Shown in pieces: positions 1 through 4,859 of a DNA stretch of 5,899 bases. Where the stretch lies: the NCBI GenBank assembly GCA_937960725.1, contig CALGOY010000288.1:1-5899 (forward strand), read 5' to 3'. Under the pieces are notes generated by a model, which did no database searches, was not told the origin of the DNA, and saw only the letters and a list, made by a program, of their open reading frames with translations. Numbering within the stretch: position 1 is the first letter of the stretch; every line of letters starts with the position of its first letter. The position numbers were made by a program, and so were the translations under genes. The DNA comes from an uncultured Bacillota bacterium (lineage in GTDB: Bacteria > Bacillota > Clostridia > Caldicoprobacterales > UBA3941).

Positions 1-14
1 TGCAAGAATTGACG

Positions 15-21
15 AAAGGAG
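15..21 (+). promoter_or_regulatory. Shine-Dalgarno site of the beta-mannosidase gene
   Basis: AAAGGAG lies 8 nt before the ATG at 30. This fixes the start there rather than at the in-frame TTG at 9, which lies upstream of this site and would put the Shine-Dalgarno inside the coding sequence. Only 29 nt of upstream sequence are present, so the promoter is outside the window. Confidence 0.85.
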
Positions 22-29
22 CTGAGAGC

Positions 30-2489
30 ATGCATTATTTAGATTTAAATGGCACTTGGCAGATGAAAAGAACGGCGAGCGATGGGTGGATCGATGCTAG
101 GGTGCCGGGTTCAGTCTTTACTGATTTATTAAACGCTGGACTGATTGAGGATCCCTTCTACAGGGATAATGAAGATAAGGTTAAGGAATTTGCTCTCTAT
201 GATTATGAATATAAGAGGACTTTCCAAGTGGATAGTAAATTGCTGTCCTGCAGTAAAGTAATTCTCCGCTGCGAAGGCTTGGATACGTTGGCGGATATTA
301 GAATTAATGGACAGCTTATAGCCAGTACTAATAACATGCACAGGACCTATGAATTCGACGTGAAAGATGTATTAAGAGAAGGGGAAAACGTTATTCACAT
401 TATCTTCTATTCCCCTATTAAATACATAAGCGAGAAACAAAAAGAGAGACCCCTGTGGGGAGTGCCCGAAGCGATTCCAGGCTATCCCCATCTCAGAAAG
501 GCCCATTGTATGTTCGGTTGGGATTGGGGCCCTCAGCTTCCTGATATGGGAATTTTTAGAAATATTTCTATTCAAGGTTACGAGTATGGACGGCTTGAAG
601 ATGTATACATAACTCAGCACCATAAAGATCATGAGGTTTTATTGGATATTAGGGTTAGCCATACAAAATGGGAGCTTGAAGATATTGCCATAGAAGTGGA
701 GGTTACTAGCCCTGACAGAGAAAGCTATTATGCAAAGGCTTACAATTGTAGCCCTACAGAATATATTAAGCTTGCGATTACTGACCCGAAGCTTTGGTGG
801 CCTAATGGATATGGAGAGCAGCCTTTGTACAAGATTAAGGTTATGCTAAAAAAAGAGGATAAACTGCTGGATTTATGGGAGCGGAATATTGGGCTGCGAA
901 CCATAAAGGTTAGGCGGGAAAAGGATCAGTGGGGAGAATCCTTTGAATTTAACGTCAACGGAGTATCTATCTTTGCTATGGGGGCTAACTATATACCTGA
1001 GGATAGCCTGCTGCCGCGGCGAAGTCCCCAGAGAACTGAAAAGCTTATTAAAGACTGCGTAGAAGCCAATTTTAATTGTATCCGGGTCTGGGGCGGCGGA
1101 TATTATCCTGATGATTATTTTTTCGACCTCTGTGATAAATATGGTCTAATTGTATGGCAGGATTTCATGTTTGCCTGTGCTGTTTATGAGATGACGGATG
1201 AGTTTGCTGAAAATATCAAGCAGGAAGCGATAGACAACATAAAGCGAATTAGGCATCATGCATGCCTTGGAATCTGGTGCGGAAACAACGAGATGGAGCT
1301 AGCCTGGGTAGAGTGGAATTTCCCCAAGACTGCTAAGTTGAGAACTGATTATATTAAGCAGTTTGAAATTTTGCTAAGCCAGCTGGTCAAGGAGCTAGAT
1401 CCCAACACATTCTATTGGCCGGCGTCCCCGTCTTCAGGAGGAGGCTTTGAGGATCCCAACAATGAAAACGTGGGGGATGTCCACTACTGGGATGTATGGC
1501 ATGGGCTCAAGCCTTTTACAGATTATAGGAATTATTATTTCCGATTTGTATCGGAGTTTGGATTTCAGTCCTTTCCTTCTCTAAAGACGATAAAGAGCTT
1601 TACCCTGCCGGAGGATAGGAACATATTTTCCTATGTAATGGAGAAACATCAAAAGAATGCAGGTGCTAACGGGAAGATTTTATACTATCTATCGGAGAAC
1701 TTCAAATATCCCAAGGATTTTGATTCTCTTCTTTATACTTCACAGGTCCTGCAAGGAATAGCTATTAAATATGGGGTAGAGCACTGGAGAAGACACCGGG
1801 GAAGATGTATGGGAGCTATCTACTGGCAGTTAAATGACTGCTGGCCTGTGGCGTCCTGGTCTAGCATAGATTATTTCGGCCGCTGGAAGGCTCTGCACTA
1901 TTTTGCTAAGAGGTTCTTCGCTCCGGTATTGCTATCTGCAAAGGAGGAAGGAACTGAGGTAGAGCTGCATCTGTCTAACGAAAAAATGGAGCCTGTATCC
2001 GGCACCATAGCCTGGAAGCTTAGGGACAATGCATCTAGAGTTATTAAGGAAGGTTCCCTGCAAGTAGAGGTCCCGGCATTGAGCTCTGTCTTGTGCGAGG
2101 CTTTGGATTTTAGCGATATATTAAAGGATAAGAAGGCCCTGAGGGAGACTTATCTGGAATTTAGTTTCTTCCAAGACGGGGAAGTTGTAAGTTCGGGAAC
2201 CGTTATATTTACAAAGGATAAGTATTTTGAATACCTGGACCCTGCTATCAAGGTGGAGGTTAGGGAAAGGGAAGATGCCTTTATAATTCGGCTTAGAAGC
2301 GAAGCTTTTGCTAGGTATGTGGAGCTGGATTTAGAGGATGCTGATTGCAAGTTTAGCGATAATTACTTCCACCTATCAGCTGATGAAGCTAGGGAGATAG
2401 TTGTGAAAAAGGAAAGTTTGTCTTCAGATATGGATTTACAGACTTTTTCAGAGAATCTAAAGGTTAGAAGCATATATGATATAGCCTAA
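30..2489 (+). CDS. Beta-mannosidase, glycoside hydrolase family 2, cytoplasmic
   Basis: An exo-acting beta-mannosidase (EC 3.2.1.25) that removes terminal beta-D-mannose from the non-reducing end of manno-oligosaccharides. The 819-residue product has the usual length and order for the family: N-terminal jelly-roll sugar-binding domain (about 1-180, with FGWDWGP at 162-168), Ig-like sandwich (about 185-290, ending near LWWPNGYGEQPLY at 255-267), TIM barrel (about 295-630) and C-terminal Ig-like domains (about 635-819, with SDNYFHLSADEA at 776-787). The predicted acid/base is Glu421 in GNNEME and the predicted nucleophile is Glu509 in SEFGFQS, both expected for GH2 retaining enzymes. RVWGGGYYPDD (352-362) and YWQLNDCWPVASW (598-610) are further beta-mannosidase hallmarks that separate it from beta-galactosidase or beta-glucuronidase. 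There is no signal peptide, so substrate must be imported first; no transporter for it is in view. The ATG at 30 is chosen for its Shine-Dalgarno. The gene is intact and ends in TAA. Exact substrate (mannan versus N-glycan fragments) cannot be read from sequence. Confidence 0.95.
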   Translation: MHYLDLNGTWQMKRTASDGWIDARVPGSVFTDLLNAGLIEDPFYRDNEDKVKEFALYDYEYKRTFQVDSKLLSCSKVILRCEGLDTLADIRINGQLIASTNNMHRTYEFDVKDVLREGENVIHIIFYSPIKYISEKQKERPLWGVPEAIPGYPHLRKAHCMFGWDWGPQLPDMGIFRNISIQGYEYGRLEDVYITQHHKDHEVLLDIRVSHTKWELEDIAIEVEVTSPDRESYYAKAYNCSPTEYIKLAITDPKLWWPNGYGEQPLYKIKVMLKKEDKLLDLWERNIGLRTIKVRREKDQWGESFEFNVNGVSIFAMGANYIPEDSLLPRRSPQRTEKLIKDCVEANFNCIRVWGGGYYPDDYFFDLCDKYGLIVWQDFMFACAVYEMTDEFAENIKQEAIDNIKRIRHHACLGIWCGNNEMELAWVEWNFPKTAKLRTDYIKQFEILLSQLVKELDPNTFYWPASPSSGGGFEDPNNENVGDVHYWDVWHGLKPFTDYRNYYFRFVSEFGFQSFPSLKTIKSFTLPEDRNIFSYVMEKHQKNAGANGKILYYLSENFKYPKDFDSLLYTSQVLQGIAIKYGVEHWRRHRGRCMGAIYWQLNDCWPVASWSSIDYFGRWKALHYFAKRFFAPVLLSAKEEGTEVELHLSNEKMEPVSGTIAWKLRDNASRVIKEGSLQVEVPALSSVLCEALDFSDILKDKKALRETYLEFSFFQDGEVVSSGTVIFTKDKYFEYLDPAIKVEVREREDAFIIRLRSEAFARYVELDLEDADCKFSDNYFHLSADEAREIVVKKESLSSDMDLQTFSENLKVRSIYDIA

Positions 2490-2499
2490 ATAGTCAAAA

Positions 2500-2539
2500 A
2501 AGAAGCCAAGGATACAAAAAAGTTTCTCCTTGGCTTCTT
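2500..2539. terminator. Intrinsic terminator shared by convergent genes
   Basis: A perfect 13-bp inverted repeat (left arm 2500-2512, right arm 2527-2539, arms AAGAAGCCAAGGA and its complement) encloses a 14-nt A-rich loop. It sits between the stop codons of the beta-mannosidase (2489) and the transporter (2563), which converge. Read on the minus strand the hairpin runs into six T residues, the classic strong rho-independent form, so it should efficiently end the transporter operon. Read on the plus strand it is followed only by a broken T-rich stretch (CTTCTTAATCC), so termination of the mannosidase transcript is probably weaker. Confidence 0.88.
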
Positions 2540-2562
2540 AATCCACGAATAGGTCGATAAAT

Positions 2563-3519
2563 TTAAGCCTCTACGTGGATGCACTCGGCCTGTTGTTTTT
2601 GGCTTTCTTCTAACTGCGAAATAAGGACGCCGACAAGCATTAGCGCGCAGCCGATATAGCTTTTTGCATCCATTGATACGCCTAATATTAAAAATTCACC
2701 GACGGCGGCGAACACTGATTCTAGACTAAGGATGATTGCAGCATGGGAAGGCTTGGCATGTTTTTGTCCGTACATCTGGAGAGTATAGGCAATTCCCACC
2801 GACCCTATTCCGCCGTATAGTATTGGCAGTGCCGCTTGGATAAGGTAGCTCAAGGCAATATCCTCTAAAAGCAGTGCAAAAATTAAGCTCCATAGCGAGC
2901 ATACAATGTACTGAACCAATGATAGGATTAAGGCGTCTGTCTCTTGGACGTATTTATCTATAAGTAATATATGGGCGGCCCAAAAGAAAGAGCCTAAAAG
3001 CTGAAATAGGTCGCCCCTGGAAATTTTAAAATCTCCGGTAACGCTTATGAGATATAAGCCGGTGATTGCCAAAGCAGATGCTATCCAGGCGCTTTTACCT
3101 ATTTTCTTCTTTAAAAAGACTCCAAAAAGGGGGACCAAAATAATATAAAAGCCTGTAATGAAGGCGGCTTTTCCAGCTGTAGTTTCTTTTAAGCCAACCT
3201 GTTGCAGGGAAGCTCCTATAAAGAGCACAGACCCGATTAATATACCAGCTTTAATTGTATTAAGCAGTTTAACTCCTTGGGCTTGGCCATTGTGTACTTC
3301 AGCGTTTTCTGATTTATTGATTTTATCGCTGAATTTATTATTGAGCAAAATCAATGGTATGAGGGATATGGAGCCCAGTGCAAAGCGGATTCCATTGAAG
3401 GTAAAAGGACCGACGTATTGTATGCTCACCCGTTGAGCAACAAAAGCAAAGCCCCATATTGCTGCTGCAAGAAGTAGTAGCAAGTTTGCTCTAAATCTTT
3501 TTTCTTTTAGTACTGTCAT
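2563..3519 (-). CDS. EamA/DMT-family membrane transporter (10 TM segments)
   Basis: A drug/metabolite transporter superfamily permease, probably moving a small metabolite such as an amino acid or other organic compound across the cytoplasmic membrane; the substrate is not predictable. The 318-residue protein has two EamA repeats with about ten hydrophobic helices (roughly 11-29, 40-60, 91-109, 119-136, 144-161, 168-187, 196-217, 229-247, 259-279, 287-303). Family landmarks include AAAIWGFAFVAQR (18-30) in helix 1, GASLQQVGLKETTAGKAAFITG (102-123) in repeat one and the ESVFAAVGEFLILG stretch (267-280) in repeat two. A hydrophilic loop of about 28 residues (62-89) separates helices 2 and 3, and the tail after 303 is short and polar. 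The ATG at 3519 is preferred over the ATG at 3531 because AAAGGA (3536-3531) overlaps the latter but lies 11 nt before the former. It is the last gene of the msrA operon, 46 nt after the phosphoesterase stop, and ends at a strong terminator. Confidence 0.9.
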   Translation of the reverse strand: MTVLKEKRFRANLLLLLAAAIWGFAFVAQRVSIQYVGPFTFNGIRFALGSISLIPLILLNNKFSDKINKSENAEVHNGQAQGVKLLNTIKAGILIGSVLFIGASLQQVGLKETTAGKAAFITGFYIILVPLFGVFLKKKIGKSAWIASALAITGLYLISVTGDFKISRGDLFQLLGSFFWAAHILLIDKYVQETDALILSLVQYIVCSLWSLIFALLLEDIALSYLIQAALPILYGGIGSVGIAYTLQMYGQKHAKPSHAAIILSLESVFAAVGEFLILGVSMDAKSYIGCALMLVGVLISQLEESQKQQAECIHVEA

Positions 3520-3530
3520 GCTTATTACCA

Positions 3531-3536
3531 TCCTTT
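3531..3536 (-). promoter_or_regulatory. Shine-Dalgarno site of the transporter gene, overlapping an upstream ATG
   Basis: On the minus strand AAAGGA is formed by 3536-3531 and its last A is the first base of an in-frame ATG. A ribosome bound here cannot use that ATG; the next in-frame ATG (3519) follows after 11 nt, slightly long but usable. This decides the start of the transporter gene. Confidence 0.65.
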
Positions 3537-3565
3537 ATGTTTAATTATAAGTCTTATTCTACAAA

Positions 3566-4078
3566 CTATTCGACAACCTCTCCTTTGGCATTAAAATATA
3601 TAATATGGGGTGAAATAGTTTCGTTAACATCGATAATCCCGAAAGAATAATATTTGTTTCCCCTTTTGTCGGTTGGAGAGCCGGGATTAAATAGCAGAAT
3701 ATTATTGTGATATTGGCAGTAAGGTATATGGCTGTGGCCGAATATGATACAATCTACGGCATCACCTTTAAAGCATTCTATAGCTCTATCGACGGTTCCA
3801 CCCCTTCCCCCGCCGTGGCCGTGAAAAATACCGAAAGAAAAATTGCCTAGGGTTATTATTCTTTTATATCCTAGTTTGTGGTATAATTCATATGGATCGC
3901 AATTTCCAGCAACGGCGGAAACGGGGGCCAATTTCTCCAACTCATGTAAAACATCTATGCTGGTTAAATCTCCAGCATGGATGATATGGTCGACATTTTT
4001 AAATGCATTTAAAATTATTCTAGGTAGCATTCTGGTTTTTATGGGAATATGAGTATCTGATAAAACGCCGACTTTCAT
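3566..4078 (-). CDS. Metallophosphoesterase, YfcE/MJ0936 family
   Basis: A small calcineurin-like phosphoesterase of the YfcE/MJ0936 type, dinuclear-metal enzymes that act as phosphodiesterases on model substrates; the physiological substrate is generally unknown. The 170-residue protein is a single domain of normal family length. All metal-ligand motifs are present in order: SDTH (Asp8, His10), HAGD (Asp37), GNCD (Asn59), FHGH (His86 or His88) and GHSH (His115, His117), followed by NPGSPTDKR (131-139), a signature of this subfamily. No signal peptide or membrane segment, so it is cytoplasmic. The ATG at 4078 is preceded by AAAGGAG (4094-4088) at a spacing of 9 nt, fixing the start. It lies 41 nt after the msrA stop and 46 nt before the transporter start in the same direction, so co-transcription is likely. 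The name yfcE is not given because orthology to the E. coli gene cannot be established here. Confidence 0.92.
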   Translation of the reverse strand: MKVGVLSDTHIPIKTRMLPRIILNAFKNVDHIIHAGDLTSIDVLHELEKLAPVSAVAGNCDPYELYHKLGYKRIITLGNFSFGIFHGHGGGRGGTVDRAIECFKGDAVDCIIFGHSHIPYCQYHNNILLFNPGSPTDKRGNKYYSFGIIDVNETISPHIIYFNAKGEVVE

Positions 4079-4087
4079 AAGTGGATT

Positions 4088-4094
4088 CTCCTTT
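4088..4094 (-). promoter_or_regulatory. Shine-Dalgarno site of the phosphoesterase gene
   Basis: AAAGGAG on the minus strand, 9 nt before the ATG at 4078. It is the same heptamer used by the beta-mannosidase and lies in the 41-nt gap after msrA, which has no hairpin terminator. Confidence 0.8.
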
Positions 4095-4119
4095 GCAAAC
4101 TTTCTTTTGCTATTTAGAG

Positions 4120-4656
4120 CTATCCTTTTATAGTATTGTCCCTGGCTTTTTTTGCTTTTTCAAATTTTTCGGCACCGATGTGGCAGTATCCGTTTGGATT
4201 TTTGACTAAATATTTTTGATGGTATTCTTCAGCCAGGTAATAGTTCTTAAGCGGCATAACTTCAACAACGATCGGTTTATCGTAGCTTTTTTGAAGATTG
4301 TCGATGGCTTTCCTAATAACTTCTTCATCAGCGGGGTCAACATAATAAATGCCCGTGCGATATTGAGGGCCGATGTCCCCTCCTTGGCGATTGACGGATG
4401 TTGGGTCTATAATATCGAAATACATATCTAATAAAAATTTCAGGCTTACTTGCTTGGGATCGTATATAATATGGACGGTCTCGGCGTGGCCGGTGTCGCC
4501 GCGGCAAACTTCTTCATAGCTGGGGTTTTCTGTTGTTCCATTGGCATAGCCTACATCTGTATGGATTACGCCCTGGATGCAATCAAAATACATCTGTACT
4601 CCCCAAAAACATCCGCCAGCTAAGTAGATTTCTTTATAATCTTTGCTCTGCTTCAT
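4120..4656 (-). CDS. msrA: Peptide-methionine (S)-S-oxide reductase MsrA
   Basis: Reduces the S-epimer of methionine sulfoxide, free or in proteins, back to methionine, with thioredoxin as the usual reductant; cytoplasmic. From the ATG at 4656 the protein has 178 residues. GGCFWG (14-19) carries catalytic Cys16. By comparison with the E. coli enzyme, the sulfoxide pocket residues are conserved: Tyr47 in NPSYEEVC, Glu59 in GDTGHAE, Asp94 and Tyr99 in [16 protein letters not shown] (143-150) is also typical. Cys158 in NPNGYCHI matches the resolving cysteine (E. coli Cys198); the second, C-terminal recycling cysteine (E. coli Cys206) is absent, as in many Gram-positive MsrA proteins. Cys26 and Cys51 are further cysteines. 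The start at 4656 is preferred over an in-frame ATG at 4698 because AAGGTGG lies 4 nt upstream and the predicted transcription start is close to 4698. There is no fused MsrB domain and no msrB gene in the window. First gene of a probable three-gene operon. Confidence 0.96.
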   Translation of the reverse strand: MKQSKDYKEIYLAGGCFWGVQMYFDCIQGVIHTDVGYANGTTENPSYEEVCRGDTGHAETVHIIYDPKQVSLKFLLDMYFDIIDPTSVNRQGGDIGPQYRTGIYYVDPADEEVIRKAIDNLQKSYDKPIVVEVMPLKNYYLAEEYHQKYLVKNPNGYCHIGAEKFEKAKKARDNTIKG

Positions 4657-4660
4657 AAAA

Positions 4661-4667
4661 CCACCTT
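4661..4667 (-). promoter_or_regulatory. Shine-Dalgarno site deciding the msrA start
   Basis: AAGGTGG on the minus strand ends 4 nt before the ATG at 4656. The GGTG part pairs with the 3' portion of the anti-Shine-Dalgarno, for which a short spacing is normal. The upstream ATG at 4698 has no comparable site. Confidence 0.7.
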
Positions 4668-4691
4668 CAAATAGCATTTTTAAAAGAGAAT

Positions 4692-4720
4692 TTGACATTA
4701 TTGTATCATAGCATTATATT
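4692..4720 (+). promoter_or_regulatory. Sigma-A-type promoter reading toward the G1P dehydrogenase gene
   Basis: TTGACA (4692-4697), a perfect -35 hexamer, is followed after exactly 17 nt by TATATT (4715-4720), a five-of-six -10 hexamer. Transcription would start near 4727 and give a leader of about 133 nt before the ATG at 4860. This is inferred from consensus match only. Extended -10-like sequences closer to the gene, TGGTAAAAT (4770-4778) and TGATAAAAT (4790-4798), could be additional promoters but lack clear -35 elements. Confidence 0.6.
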
Positions 4721-4733
4721 AACACAAAAACAA
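4705..4733 (-). promoter_or_regulatory. Sigma-A-type promoter of the msrA operon
   Basis: On the minus strand TTGTTT (4733-4728) and TATGAT (4710-4705) are separated by 17 nt, each close to the sigma-A consensus. Transcription would begin near 4698, about 42 nt before the msrA ATG, leaving room for the AAGGTGG site. A TATAAT also occurs on this strand at 4718-4713 but has no fitting -35. The core elements are interleaved with those of the plus-strand promoter. Confidence 0.5.
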
Positions 4734-4859
4734 TTAATTTTGTACAGTTTATATATTAGAATTTTATTGTGGTAAAATTGTGGAAGTTTTGATAAAATAG
4801 AAATTACAGAGATAAGACAAGGTTTTGTGTTTCCTTATTTCGCTTGAGGGGGAAGGATT

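Larger units (their letters stand above)
4657..4859. other. Divergent intergenic region between msrA and the G1P dehydrogenase gene
   Basis: The longest non-coding stretch of the window (203 nt), strongly A/T-rich. It holds the two overlapping promoters, a direct repeat ATTGTGG at 4766-4772 and 4777-4783 (11-bp period), an inverted repeat TTTTA/TAAAA (4762-4766 and 4773-4777), another ACAAAA/TTTTGT (4724-4729 and 4738-4743), and a weak imperfect hairpin candidate ATAAG/CTTAT (4812-4816 and 4834-4838) in the leader. I see no recognisable riboswitch core, tRNA-like T-box element, catabolite-repression site or intrinsic terminator. Confidence 0.6.

Noticed and set aside
9..29. TTG at 9 as the start of the beta-mannosidase, adding seven residues
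   Set aside because: AAAGGAG at 15-21 is ideally placed for the ATG at 30 and would lie inside the longer reading; MHYLDLNGTW fits the usual start of the sugar-binding domain.
129..632. Minus-strand open frames at 129-341 and 372-632
   Set aside because: They lie antisense within the clearly coding beta-mannosidase, have no ribosome binding site support I can see, and their products resemble no family.
2150..2350. Minus-strand open frame of 66 codons
   Set aside because: Antisense shadow inside the C-terminal part of the beta-mannosidase, with low-complexity Ser/Leu-rich translation.
2541..2580. Inverted repeat ATCCACG/CGTGGAT (2541-2547 and 2574-2580)
   Set aside because: Seven-base arms with a 26-nt loop, the right arm inside coding sequence; next to a much stronger terminator hairpin and most simply chance.
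3158..3436. Plus-strand open frame of 92 codons opposite the transporter gene
   Set aside because: Its hydrophobic character mirrors the transmembrane helices on the other strand; no recognisable domain, and the opposite frame is a clear EamA protein.
3649..3850. Glycine-rich HGHGGGRGG run in the phosphoesterase as an unusual insertion
   Set aside because: The protein has normal length for the family and all metal-ligand motifs keep their expected spacing, so this looks like ordinary loop variation.
3843..4431. Plus-strand open frames at 3843-4052 and 4216-4431
   Set aside because: Shadows of the phosphoesterase and msrA genes, whose active-site motifs are intact on the minus strand.
4657..4698. 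ATG at 4698 as the msrA start, adding 14 residues
   Set aside because: No Shine-Dalgarno precedes it, it coincides with the predicted transcription start, and the added residues do not resemble MsrA; the ATG at 4656 has AAGGTGG.
4812..4838. Possible leader hairpin ATAAG/CTTAT with inner ACAA/TTGT
   Set aside because: As a riboswitch or attenuator: the pairing is short, A/T-rich and interrupted, no U-tract follows, and no known riboswitch core is visible.
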